Position numbers and translations under genes: made by a program. 43,466 nucleotides of DNA from an uncultured Methanomassiliicoccales archaeon (GTDB lineage Archaea; Thermoplasmatota; Thermoplasmata; Methanomassiliicoccales; Methanomethylophilaceae). The notes under the pieces were generated by a model, which saw nothing but the letters and a program-made list of their open reading frames with translations, made no database searches and was not told the origin of the DNA. The stretch is from positions 1 through 43,466 of the forward strand of contig CASFYI010000008.1 of the NCBI GenBank assembly GCA_949298875.1, given 5' to 3'. Below are positions 34,517-43,452 of the stretch, one piece after another (the first letter of the stretch is position 1; every line of letters starts with the position of its first letter).

Positions 34517-35869
34517 ATGATAACAGTCATGAAGTTCGGCGGCACGAGCGTCGGCTCCGCCGAGGCCCTGAAGAGGGTAGCCAAAATCATCGCCGACAAG
34601 GAGGACGAGAAGGTCGTCGTGGTCTCCGCCATGTCGGGGATCACGAACTTCCTTGTGAGCGTCGCCGACAGCGCGAACCCCGATGTGGAGTCCGTCGTGA
34701 CCGAGTTCTCCAACAAGCATCTCATGGCCGCGTCCCAGCTCTTCGAGGGCGAGACGATGGCCGAGTTCCGCGCGGAGTTCGACTCCCGCATCGAGGGCTT
34801 CCGCAAGGCGCTCCTCGCGGACCGCGAGGACCCGTTCTACAAGGACGCGGTCGTCTCCCAGGGCGAGAGGTTCTCCTCGCTCATGCTCGCGTTTGTCCTG
34901 AGGGACATGGGCATCAAATCCGTGGCCCTGACGTCGGAGGATGTGGGGATCATCGCCCTCGGCACCCCCGGCAACGGATCCGCGGACCTGCTCAACACCG
35001 CCTCCGGCATGACCATGAGGGTCAAGCCCCTGCTGTCCATGGGCGTGGTCCCCATCATCACCGGATTCTACGGCGTCGGTCCCAACAAGGGCCCGCTGAC
35101 CTTCGGTCGCGGCGGATCCGACTACTCCGCGGCCGTCGTCGCCAACGCCATCGACGCGGACATGCTGGAGATCTGGACGGACGTCGACGGGTTCATGACC
35201 GCCGACCCCCGCATCGTCGCCGGCGCGAAGAAGATCCCGGAGATGAACTTCGGGGAGGCCGCGGAGCTGGCCTACTTCGGCGCCAAGGTCCTCCACCCGA
35301 GGACCATCGAGCCCGTCAGGCTCAAGCACATCCCCCTGAAGGTGAAGAACTCCTTCAGGCCGGAGGAGCCCGGCACCCTGATCCATCACCTCAGGAAGAG
35401 CACGGCCGAGATGCTCCGCTCCGTCGCCGCCAAGACGGACCTCTCGATCATCACCATAAGCTCGGCCGAGATCGCGTACCGCCCGGCGATGGTGGCGCGC
35501 ATCATCGACAAGATCGCCGAGATCAACGTCATCATATACTCCATATCCACGACCCTGTCGTCCGTGGCGTTCCTCGTCCACAACAACGACGTGAAGATGA
35601 CCCTCAGGCAGCTGAACGGCCTGTCCGGAGGGGACATCGAGAGGATCGACGTGAAGAACGACGTGGCGCTCATCTGCGCCGTGGGGGACAACCTGCTGGA
35701 CAAGTGCGGGGTCTCCGGCGACGTCTTCGGCGCGGTCAAGGAGGCCAACGCCAACGTGGAGATGATCTCCGAGGGTGCGTCCGACGTGTCCCTCAACTTC
35801 GTCGTCCCGATGAGCAAGGTCATAGACGTGGTGCGCACGCTCCACGAGAAGTTCATAGGTGGTCAGCGA
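34517..35869 (+). CDS. lysC: Aspartate kinase
   Basis: First step of the aspartate pathway. It has 450 residues. MKFGGTSVGSAEALKRV (about 5-21) is the ATP-site signature, FGRGGSDYSA (about 198-207) the kinase core, and two C-terminal ACT domains start near DLSIITISSAEI and DVALICAVGD, which are probably the lysine or threonine feedback site. The first in-frame CGA follows LHEKFIGGQ, where the family ends, and overlaps the lysA ATG as CGATG. The standard-code frame continues to a TAG at 35935 inside lysA. An in-frame ATG four codons in is an alternative start. Confidence 0.93.
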
Positions 35870-37125
35870 TGTTCCGCGAGTTCCCCGCGAAGGACGGGGT
35901 CATGTACATCGGCGGCAAGTCCGCCGTCGAGATAGCCGACGAGTTCGGCACGCCCGTCTACGTGACGGACGAGCAGAGGGTCAGGGAGAACTACCGCCGC
36001 ATCTACGGCGCCTTCTCCAGGTTCATGGACACCAGGGTGCACTACGCCTGCAAGGCGAACACCAACCTGGCCATCCTCAGCATCCTGAGGGAGGAGGGCG
36101 CCGGCATCGACGCCGTCTCCATCGGCGAGGTCATGTCCTGCCTGAAGGCGGGATTCACGCCGGACCGCATCATGTACACCGGCGTCAACGTCTCCGACGC
36201 CGAGCTTAAGGCGGTCTCCGAGCTGGGGGTCATGATCAACCTCGACTCTGCGTGCGAGATGGAGCGCCTGGCGAGGATCGCCCCCTGCTCCGACGTCTCG
36301 TTCAGGATCACCCCCGGAGTCGGCTCCGGCCACAGCGCCAAGGTCACCACCGGCAACAAGGGCGCCAAGTTCGGCATCCCCCTGGACCAGGTGATCGACA
36401 CCTACGCCAGGGCGAAGGACCTGGGATTCAACATCAAGGGCATCCACGCCCACATCGGCTCCGGCGGACAGGTCGTCGAGCCCTTCATGGACATGATGGA
36501 GGTCCTCATCGAGCTGGTCAACGAGCTCAAGGGCCTGGGCATCGACCTGGAGTTCATCGACATGGGAGGCGGCATCGGCGTGCCCTACCGCCCCCAGGAG
36601 GAGGAGATGGACGTCGAGGAGCTCGCCTCCAACCTCACCAGCATGATCGAGGAGGAGACCGATGTCAAGACCATCATGCTGGAGCCCGGCAGGTACATCG
36701 TCTGCGACTCCACCGTCCTGCTCACCCGCGTGAACGACCTCAAGGACACCGGTGTGAAGAGGTATGTCGGTGTGGACGCGGGATTCAACACCCTCGTCAG
36801 GCCCACCATGTACGACTCCTACCACCACGTGGCGCTGGCCAACAGGATGGGCAAGGCGTGCACCAGCAAGTACGACGTCGTCGGGCCGATCTGCGAGTCC
36901 GGCGACTACCTGGCCCACGACCGCGTCCTCCCGGACCCCCAGGTCGGGGACCTGGTGGCCGTCTACGACGCCGGCGCGTACGGATTCTCGATGTCCAGCA
37001 GGTACAACTCCCGCCCCCTGTGCGCGGAGGTCCTGGTGAACGACGGGAAGGCCGAGCTCATCCGCGAGGCGGAGACTATGGAGGACGTCTGGCGCCACCA
37101 GATCGTCCCGGAGAGGCTGAGATGA
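35869..37125 (+). CDS. lysA: Diaminopimelate decarboxylase
   Basis: PLP enzyme converting meso-diaminopimelate to lysine, 418 residues. The PLP lysine lies in YACKANTNLAIL (about 60-71). Further sites are HAHIGSGGQV (about 193-202), EPGRYIV (about 273-279) and, for substrate binding, CESGDYLA (about 341-348), which carries the catalytic cysteine. The start overlaps lysC as CGATG, and the TGA overlaps dapF as ATGA, so translation is likely coupled across the operon. Confidence 0.95.
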   Translation: MFREFPAKDGVMYIGGKSAVEIADEFGTPVYVTDEQRVRENYRRIYGAFSRFMDTRVHYACKANTNLAILSILREEGAGIDAVSIGEVMSCLKAGFTPDRIMYTGVNVSDAELKAVSELGVMINLDSACEMERLARIAPCSDVSFRITPGVGSGHSAKVTTGNKGAKFGIPLDQVIDTYARAKDLGFNIKGIHAHIGSGGQVVEPFMDMMEVLIELVNELKGLGIDLEFIDMGGGIGVPYRPQEEEMDVEELASNLTSMIEEETDVKTIMLEPGRYIVCDSTVLLTRVNDLKDTGVKRYVGVDAGFNTLVRPTMYDSYHHVALANRMGKACTSKYDVVGPICESGDYLAHDRVLPDPQVGDLVAVYDAGAYGFSMSSRYNSRPLCAEVLVNDGKAELIREAETMEDVWRHQIVPERLR

Positions 37126-37952
37126 GGTTCTGGAAGTACCAGGGGCTGGGGAACGACTTCATCCTCCTGGACGGCACCGACGGGAAGCTGTCGGTGGACC
37201 CCGAGTGGTGCAGGCGCATGTGCGACCGCCACTTCGGCATCGGGGCCGACGGGGTGCTCTACGTGCTCCCCGGGGAGGGCACCGACATCACCATGAGGAT
37301 CATCAACGCCGACGGGACCGAGGCGGAGATGTGCGGCAACGGCATCCGCTGCGTCGCCAAGCACGCCTGGGACTACGGCATCGTGGGCGCCGAGAGGTTC
37401 AGGATCCACACCCTGGCCGGCGACCTGGTGGCGGAGACGTTCCGCGACGATTCCGGGAAGGTTTCCACCGTGAGGATCAACATGGGCGCGCCCATCACCG
37501 ACGGCCGCACCGTGCCCGTCGACCATGACGGCGAGTTCATAGACCAGCCGTTCACCGTCGAGGGCATCGAGCTCAGGGCCAGCGCGGTGTCCATGGGCAA
37601 CCCCCACTTCGTGACGTTCACAGAGCTCACCGACGCCCAGATCGACATGCTGGGCCCGGTGCTGGAGCGCCACCCGTTCTTCCCCCGCAAGACCAACGTG
37701 GAGTTCTGCAGGGTGGAGGACGGAAAGATACACATCCGCGTGTACGAGCGCGGCGCCGCATGGACGCTGGCCTGCGGGACCGGCGCGTGCGCATCCACGA
37801 CCGCCGCCGCCCTGACCGGGCGCGTGCCCTTCGGGGAGCCGGTCGACGTGGAGCTCCCGGGCGGATGGCTGAGGATAACGATCGACAAGGATCTCAAGTA
37901 CGCCCTCATGGAGGGGCCGGCGGAGCTGGTCTTCGAGGGCGAGGTTTCGTGA
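37122..37952 (+). CDS. dapF: Diaminopimelate epimerase
   Basis: Interconverts LL- and meso-diaminopimelate without a cofactor, using two cysteines: EMCGNGIRC (about 70-78) and LACGTGACA (about 217-225). The 276 residues are the normal length, starting MRFWKYQGLGNDFILLDG, the family hallmark. It sits between lysA and dapL. Confidence 0.95.
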   Translation: MRFWKYQGLGNDFILLDGTDGKLSVDPEWCRRMCDRHFGIGADGVLYVLPGEGTDITMRIINADGTEAEMCGNGIRCVAKHAWDYGIVGAERFRIHTLAGDLVAETFRDDSGKVSTVRINMGAPITDGRTVPVDHDGEFIDQPFTVEGIELRASAVSMGNPHFVTFTELTDAQIDMLGPVLERHPFFPRKTNVEFCRVEDGKIHIRVYERGAAWTLACGTGACASTTAAALTGRVPFGEPVDVELPGGWLRITIDKDLKYALMEGPAELVFEGEVS

Positions 37953-37956
37953 TACG

Positions 37957-39120
37957 ATGACTACATTCGAACAGGCAGACAGGCTGAAGCAGATTCCCCC
38001 CTACCTCTTCGTGAGGCTGGAGAAGCTCTCCGCGGAGAAGAGGAAGGCCGGATGGGACATGATCGACTTCGGGATCGGCGACCCCGACCTCCCGACGCCG
38101 GAGTGCATCGTCGAGGCGATGGCGGAGTCCGCCGCAAAGAACGAGAACCAGAAGTACTCCTCGTCCCAGGGCGAGAGGCGCCTCCGCGTGGCCGTCGCCG
38201 AGTGGTACAAGAAGCGCTTCGGGCTCGACATCGACCCGGACACCCAGGTGTGCATCACCATCGGCTCCAAGGAGGGCATCTTCAACATCGCCCAGGCCTT
38301 CGTCAACGCCGGCGAGACCATCATCGCGCCGTCCCCCGGATACCCCGTGTACTCGGGAGCGGCCACGATCTTCAACGAGGCCAAGTGCGTCAAGGTCCCC
38401 CTGAGGGCGGAGAAGAACTGGCTGCTCGACGTGGACGAGTGCCCCAAGGGGGCCAGGATGCTCTACCTGAACTATCCGAACAACCCGACGGGAGCGACCT
38501 GCGACCTCGATTACCTCAAGAAGGTCTACGCCTGGTGCCAGGAGAACAAGACCATCCTGTGCTACGACGCCGCCTACTCCGAGATGTGCTACGACGGCTA
38601 CAGGGCCCCGTCCATCCTCCAGGTCGGACCGGACGCCATCGAGTTCGGCTCTTTCTCCAAGACGTTCAACATGACCGGGTTCAGGCTCGGATACGCCGTC
38701 GGCCATCCCGACCTCATCGCCGGGCTGACCAAGTGCAAGGGCCAGACCGACTCCGGAGCGCCGGCGTTCATCCAGGATGCGGGCATCAAGGCCCTGAGCC
38801 TCTACGGCGACGACGGGGAGATCCCGCAGGCCGTCAGGGACAACATGGCCATCTACGCCGAGCGCAGGAGGGTCCTCGTGGAGGGCCTGAGGGAGCTCGG
38901 ATACGACGTGGTCATGCCCAAGGGCACGTTCTACGTCTGGTTCGACTGCGGCATGCCGTCGGCCGAGTTCACCCAGAAGATGATCGACCTCGGCGTCATC
39001 GTCACCCCCGGGAACGGGTTCGGCGAGAGCGCCGACGGATACATCAGGATGACCGTCACCGAGCCCGTCGAGAGGATCAAGCTGGCCCTCGAGAGGATGA
39101 GGCGCGGATCGTACGAGTGA
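37957..39120 (+). CDS. dapL: LL-diaminopimelate aminotransferase or related class I aminotransferase
   Basis: PLP enzyme of 387 residues. IDFGIGDPDLPTP (about 31-43) and NYPNNPTGA (about 170-178) are typical class I motifs, and the PLP lysine is in GSFSKTFNMTGFRLGYAVG (about 229-247). Its place next to dapA, lysA and dapF makes the DapL reaction likely: direct conversion of tetrahydrodipicolinate to LL-diaminopimelate. By sequence alone, an aspartate or other aminotransferase remains possible. It is the last gene of the operon. Confidence 0.85.
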   Translation: MTTFEQADRLKQIPPYLFVRLEKLSAEKRKAGWDMIDFGIGDPDLPTPECIVEAMAESAAKNENQKYSSSQGERRLRVAVAEWYKKRFGLDIDPDTQVCITIGSKEGIFNIAQAFVNAGETIIAPSPGYPVYSGAATIFNEAKCVKVPLRAEKNWLLDVDECPKGARMLYLNYPNNPTGATCDLDYLKKVYAWCQENKTILCYDAAYSEMCYDGYRAPSILQVGPDAIEFGSFSKTFNMTGFRLGYAVGHPDLIAGLTKCKGQTDSGAPAFIQDAGIKALSLYGDDGEIPQAVRDNMAIYAERRRVLVEGLRELGYDVVMPKGTFYVWFDCGMPSAEFTQKMIDLGVIVTPGNGFGESADGYIRMTVTEPVERIKLALERMRRGSYE

Positions 39121-39223
39121 TCCCGCAGGGGCTGGGGCATCCCCCTCCCCCTCAAAACCCGTTCCATTCTGCCGCTCGGACCTCCGGGCCTTCCATCGCA
39201 TCCCGCCTAAGCTTCCCCCGTCA

Positions 39224-39236
39224 CCATAATATATGG
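39224..39236. promoter_or_regulatory. Promoter and possible operator of the MarR gene
   Basis: CCATA-ATA-TATGG is an inverted repeat that contains the TATA box and lies about 25 bp before the ATG. A MarR dimer bound here would block TBP, suggesting autoregulation. The rest of the 136-bp gap after dapL is GC-rich with a small GGGGCATCCCC hairpin. Confidence 0.45.
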
Positions 39237-39256
39237 AGCATGGGGAGGGAATCCCC

Positions 39257-39736
39257 ATGACCGAGGACTGCGGAATGCTGATCAAGCTGATCGCCAACCG
39301 TATCGACAGCCGCTTCGAGGAGGAGCTCTCCTCCTGCGGGATGTCGTACACGGATCTCCGCTTCATGCGCTTCGTCATAGTGATGGGCCGTCCGGTGAGG
39401 ATGAGGGAGCTGGAGGAGTACTACGGGTACGCGTTCCCGACGGTGGCAGGCGCGGTCAAGAGCCTCGAGCGCAGGGGCCTGGTCGAGCAGCTCCCCGACG
39501 AGAGCGACCGCAGGGTGAGGCTGGTGTCCCTCACCGAAAACGGCAGGGAGGCCGTCCAGAGGATGGAGGCCCTCCGCAGGAGGATGGAGGACGAGCTCAC
39601 GGCCGGTCTGGACCGGTCGGAGCGCGAGACGCTCGTATCCCTTCTGGAGCGCGTCCGCGAGGGGTTCTGCGGCGACGACCGCGGAAGGATCCCGCCGAAG
39701 GACGGCAAGGATGTGTTCAGGACCCTGGGGTCGTGA
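39257..39736 (+). CDS. MarR-family transcriptional regulator
   Basis: Winged-helix DNA-binding protein of 159 residues. The core YTDLRFMRFVIVMGRPVRM, then YAFPTVAGAVKSLERRGLVE (recognition helix, about 61-80) and the wing DESDRRVRLVSLTENGREAV (about 84-103) are diagnostic. The ATG follows GGGGAGGG and lies at leaderless distance from a TATA box; a start eight codons upstream is in frame but less likely. The ligand and targets are unknown. Confidence 0.9.
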   Translation: MTEDCGMLIKLIANRIDSRFEEELSSCGMSYTDLRFMRFVIVMGRPVRMRELEEYYGYAFPTVAGAVKSLERRGLVEQLPDESDRRVRLVSLTENGREAVQRMEALRRRMEDELTAGLDRSERETLVSLLERVREGFCGDDRGRIPPKDGKDVFRTLGS

Positions 39737-39795
39737 CATCGGGATGTTCCGATGGACGATGGGAGCAGGTTCCCAAGTGATGATTCAAAATTCTA

Positions 39796-39883
39796 TGGCG
39801 TGGGAGGAGGGATTCGAACCCTCGGGTCACATGGTGACATCAGATTAGCAGTCTGACGCCTTGCCAGGCTGGGCCACTCCCAC
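39796..39883 (-). tRNA. tRNA-Ser (anticodon GCU), CCA encoded
   Basis: On the minus strand the acceptor stem GTGGGAG/CTCCCAC, the D-arm TGGCCCAGCCTGGCAAGGC, the anticodon arm CAGA-CTGCTAA-TCTG (anticodon GCT), a long variable arm (TGTCACCATGTGACC) and the T-arm GAGGGTTCGAATCCCTC fold into a class II tRNA. The discriminator is G and the CCA end is encoded. It decodes AGC and AGU serine codons. A TATA-like TTTAAG lies about 30-35 bp upstream. Confidence 0.95.
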
Positions 39884-39972
39884 AGTTGTGACCGGACAAA
39901 GGCTTACCGTTCTTAAAGGTTGGCCATGCACGATCCGTCTGAGGGACGCTATGGCGTCCAAATTACCTAGAA

Positions 39973-40551
39973 ATGACAAAATACGCGGGAATGGGATGCA
40001 TTATCATGGATGCGAGGGGGAGGCTCGGATGGTTCTACGTCGTCGCACTTGTGGTGCTGATTATTCTGTGCGTTTTGCCACCATTGATGGTCCCAGACGG
40101 CACAGTGGTCGATATCGGCGGTCTCCCAGGTAGGATGGACAACGGGGATCTTTGGTCTTCCATGGACTTCCTCTCAGCTACGGTGTATTCCATCGGCGAC
40201 ATGTTCTGTCATCAAATGGGTGACAGGACGATGTACATCGGTGGGAACGAGATGCCGATATGTGTCCGCGAGTTCTCCATGGTCCTCGGTGCTCTGGCGG
40301 GTATGATCTCCGGTATGGTGGTATGCCGGCGGATTGACGTTCGGTTGATCGTCTGGACCGTCGCATCCTTAGCCATGGTACTCGTTGCCCCTGCCGAGTG
40401 GATCTATGCTTCATTCATCGACACCTCGGTCGGCATGGCTCCTGTTTGGGCCAGCGGGTTGGTCTCTGGGTTCGGGTTCGCTCTCCTTATCCACTGCATT
40501 ATGTCATGGTCATTTTCGCGGTTCTCCAAGCACCGGGAGGACACGGTTTGA
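39973..40551 (+). CDS. DUF2085-like membrane protein
   Basis: Membrane protein of at most 192 residues with four hydrophobic segments (about 18-38, 98-116, 124-145 and 153-175). The motif FCHQMGDRTMYIGGNEMPIC (about 78-97), a CHQ...R...plC pattern, is the hallmark of DUF2085, whose function is unknown. The start is uncertain: ATGs at codons 1, 7 and 12 are possible, and codon 12 (40006) best fits the first membrane segment and a TATA-like ATTACC upstream. Codon use is less GC-biased than the metabolic genes, with several CGG arginine codons. Confidence 0.75.
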   Translation: MTKYAGMGCIIMDARGRLGWFYVVALVVLIILCVLPPLMVPDGTVVDIGGLPGRMDNGDLWSSMDFLSATVYSIGDMFCHQMGDRTMYIGGNEMPICVREFSMVLGALAGMISGMVVCRRIDVRLIVWTVASLAMVLVAPAEWIYASFIDTSVGMAPVWASGLVSGFGFALLIHCIMSWSFSRFSKHREDTV

Positions 40552-40567
40552 TGAGGCTGCCTAGGAC

Positions 40568-40578
40568 AGTATCTTTAA
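40568..40578 (+). promoter_or_regulatory. TATA box for the adhesin-like gene
   Basis: TATCTTTAAGC lies about 28 bp before the ATG, at the distance of a leaderless transcript. Confidence 0.5.
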
Positions 40579-40603
40579 GCATAGAGATTCTGATTCGATT
40601 CTC

Positions 40604-42489
40604 ATGAAAGGCCAGGCAGCCGTATTCGTTGCCCTAATCGTCGTTCTCTCTTCCGTCGCACTTGTCTCGACGGACATTGAGGCCGACGACGGGCCATGGG
40701 CTGGCGGATCGGGTTCACAGTCCGATCCCTATCTCATATCCACTGAGCAGCAGCTGCAGTACATCGGTGCTGTGGCAAGTAACCCCAATAACCACTATCT
40801 TCTGATTAATGACATAACCGTCACAAGTTCATGGATGCCCATCGGCAGCAGCGGGGGCGCTTTCAACGGAACCCTGGACGGGAATGGTTACACCATCAGA
40901 GGTCTGAACCTCGATGGGGACGGCGATGTCGGATTCATCGCAGACAACAATGGGACCGTCCGCAACCTCTTCTTCGATGATGTCACGGTTGTTCTGACAG
41001 GCTATGAGGTCATTGGCGGAATAATCGCTGCCACGAACACAGGTACGATCGAGAACTGCCTCGTGAGTAACAGCTCCCTCACAATGGACTATACGTCCGA
41101 GGATGTTGTCGCTACCATCTACGCTGGTGGCATCGCTGGTTTGAACAGGGGTACAATCTCGATGTGCGAGATGAAGGATAGCGATGTCAACATATCCCAC
41201 ACGAGCCGCGACTCGATCAGCTACATCACGGACGAGCAGCGTCTGGATGTCCAGAACAACATGTACGTCGGTGGCATAGCAGGGTATTCGAGTGGTGTCG
41301 TGGAGAATTGTCTCTCCAATGCCTCTGTGTCGGTGTACACTCAGAGCAGGTTCACAGGCACTGCCCACATGGTCGGTGGTTTTGAGCCCACTGTTAAGAG
41401 CTATGGAGGAGGTATCGTAGGATACAGCTCGGGGAGGGTTTCCGACTGCGCCAATGTTAATGATACCGCCTTCTCCGGAAAGATGGAGATACCGGGAAGA
41501 ACTTCTGGGGAACCCCTTCTGCACAGAGATTCTGCGACAGCGGCTTCAGTGTGATCTGTGGCTACGGAACCACGACCGGCTCCACCTCCTGTGCCATGAA
41601 CATCGGGTTCATACCGCAGACTGTCTACAGCGCATGGGATCACACCACAAATCCTAACGAGGCGGATGCGGCGTGGTTCATCAACAACAGCGTCCCGCAC
41701 CTGGTCCATCCGTTCCTCCGCGTGGACAAGGCTCCCGACAAGACCAATTATGTTGCTGGGGACAACTTTTCCTCTGAGGGGCTGCTTGTCAGTGTCCATA
41801 ACACCAACGGCGGATCCGAGCTTGTCACCCCGAGCAGGATCTCCGATAAGTTCAGCGACGATTACTCATTCATCTCCCTGATAGTGCAGAGCGGCTCCCG
41901 CACCACCCACTTTAGCTACGGCATCGAGGTGGAGCCGGAGTTCACCGTGCTCAGCGCTCCCAGCAAGACCACGTACTATCCAGGGGAACTCTTCGATCCC
42001 ACCGGAATGAAGATCGGATATAGGATGTCGAGCAGCGAGTCCTACCAGGAGTTTACAGGATATACCGTCTATCCCAATGTCTTGGCCCTCGGAACCAATG
42101 AAGTCACTGTAGACTGTGGCAGCTGGACCACGACGTTCCAGGTGACCGTAGTAGAGCCTCCTGACAACGTTCTCACCGTCAGTTTTATGGATGATGTAGC
42201 AGGGAACTACTCCGAATACTATCTCAGCGGCCAGACAATGACGTTTAAGGCTCCGACATCTGGAGACAGGGTGTTCCTCGGATGGAACACAGCCCAGGAC
42301 GGCAGTGGCACTTCATACTCCCCTGGAACTACAATCACCGTGACTGTGAATTCCACGTTCTATGCCATCTGGGAGCCCGAACCCTCATCTGGTGACGACT
42401 CTGGCGGACTATGCGACTTCTCGCTGGTTTTGGCCTTCATCGCCGTGTTCGTCGCGGTCTTCGTGCCGATGGCGCTTGTGCGTTGGTGA
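40604..42489 (+). pseudogene. Adhesin-like surface protein with GLUG repeats, split by a frameshift
   Basis: Surface protein of the adhesin-like type common in gut methanogens. The first frame (40604-41554) has a signal peptide (about 1-24), then a GLUG-type beta-helix region with repeats such as GGIIAATNTGTIENCLVSN, GGIAGLNRGTISMC and GGIAGYSSGVVENCLSN. It runs into TGA after GEPLLHRDSATAASV. The continuation is in the frame one base earlier: NFWGTPSAQRFCDSGFS and onward to 42489, with Ig-like domains (APDKTNYVAGDNFSSEGL, APSKTTYYPGELFDPTGM), a Listeria-Bacteroides repeat (FLGWNTAQDGSGTSYSPG) and a C-terminal membrane anchor. The shift lies at about 41460-41500, without a homopolymer. It may be a broken gene, a programmed frameshift or a sequence error. 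Confidence 0.8.
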
Positions 42490-42552
42490 TCTAAACGGCG
42501 GTTCGCCGCCATCTTACGTCCCCTTCGGGGGACGGCCGTTTCTCAGTCTAAT

Positions 42553-42562
42553 CGATATACAT
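42553..42562 (+). promoter_or_regulatory. TATA box for the nicotinamidase gene
   Basis: CGATATACATAG lies about 25 bp before the ATG and suggests a leaderless transcript. Confidence 0.55.
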
Positions 42563-42580
42563 AGTAATACATCCCCAGTC

Positions 42581-43129
42581 ATGGATTTCTCAACCGAGGT
42601 CAGCGGTAACAAGTTCCTGGTGGTCGTCGACATGCAGAACGATTTCATCGACGGCTCCCTCGGCACCCCTGAGGCAGTCGCGGTCGTTCCGCGCGTGGTC
42701 GACCGGATCGGATCCTTCGAGGGGACGGTCGTGTGCACGCTGGACACGCACGGCGAGGACTATCCCGATACGAGGGAGGGCAGGATGCTGCCGATCCCCC
42801 ACTGCATCAGGGGGACTCACGGCTGGTCGATGCCGGACCCGGTGGAGGCGGCCTTGGCCGCCAGAGGTGCCCGGCGCTACGAGAAGCCCACGTTCGGTTC
42901 GGTGGAGCTCGCGGAGTTCCTCCGCGATTCCGGAGCAGTCAGCGTCGGCGTGATCGGTCTGTGCACGGACATCTGCGTCGTGAGCAATGCGCTGATGATC
43001 CGCACGTTCCTCCCGGAGGCGGATGTGTGGGTGGACGCGTCGTGCTGCGCGGGTTCCACGCCGGAGATGCACTCCTCCGCCCTGGAGACGATGGGAAGCT
43101 GCCAGGTGCGCATCGTCGGCAACGAGCGA
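42581..43129 (+). CDS. pncA: Nicotinamidase / isochorismatase-family hydrolase
   Basis: Converts nicotinamide to nicotinate in NAD salvage. It has 182 residues, the size of archaeal nicotinamidases. The catalytic triad is visible as VVDMQNDF (Asp about 17), YEKPTFGS (Lys about 107) and GLCTDICVV (nucleophile Cys in TDIC). The first in-frame CGA follows VRIVGNE, where the family ends. Under the standard code the frame goes on 12 codons, through two more CGA codons, to a TAG at 43163. A TATA box lies about 25 bp upstream of the ATG. Confidence 0.9.
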
Positions 43130-43303
43130 TGTCGATTCGAACGACCTATCTTCTTTATAGGGTAGAAAGAGATACTAGAGAATACGCGGACAGCTGGAAG
43201 ATGCTGCCTGTGTGTGGCGTGCGAATCCGATCGGATGCGGACGGTGATGACAATCGTTCGATGATATCCGGTCGGCCTCCGGAAGACTCGACTACAGTAA
43301 TCC

Positions 43304-43425
43304 ATATATACAAGTGGGCTGTAGGGGGGTCTGCGCGAGGCGCGGAGGACCCCTGATCACAGGGAGTCTGTCCGGACAAGTCGCGTAGTGGATATCGGCG
43401 GTTGAAGGCCTTGAACACAAGGCTT
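43304..43425 (+). ncRNA. Candidate small RNA gene in the pncA-downstream region
   Basis: No gene is supported from 43130 to the window end. A TATA box (CATATATAC, 43303-43311) is followed at transcript distance by a stem GGGGTC/GACCCC enclosing GCGC-GAG-GCGC. A further stem, GGCCTTG/CAAGGCT with an AACA loop (about 43406-43423), lies just before a second TATA box. A transcript of about 95 nt from roughly 43330 would be well structured, but it matches no RNA family I know. Confidence 0.3.
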
Positions 43426-43433
43426 ATATACTT
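43424..43433 (+). promoter_or_regulatory. TATA box near the right edge
   Basis: CTTATATACTT is a consensus archaeal TATA box, placed 20-29 bp before a possible tRNA gene that runs off the window. Confidence 0.55.
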
Positions 43434-43452
43434 CCCCGGTATGCACGGGAAT

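Noticed and set aside
643-43129. Independent sequencing errors at all 12 stop-less gene ends
   Set aside because: The defects are not random: the first in-frame CGA is at the family end each time, cores have no CGA, and CGATG and GGCGATC junctions recur. A systematic T-to-C artefact at TGA remains to be excluded from raw reads, but 33 TGA ends are intact.
43130-43165. Pyrrolysine at the TAG ending the nicotinamidase frame
   Set aside because: The TAG lies beyond the family end and after three in-frame CGA codons, so it is most likely outside the gene.
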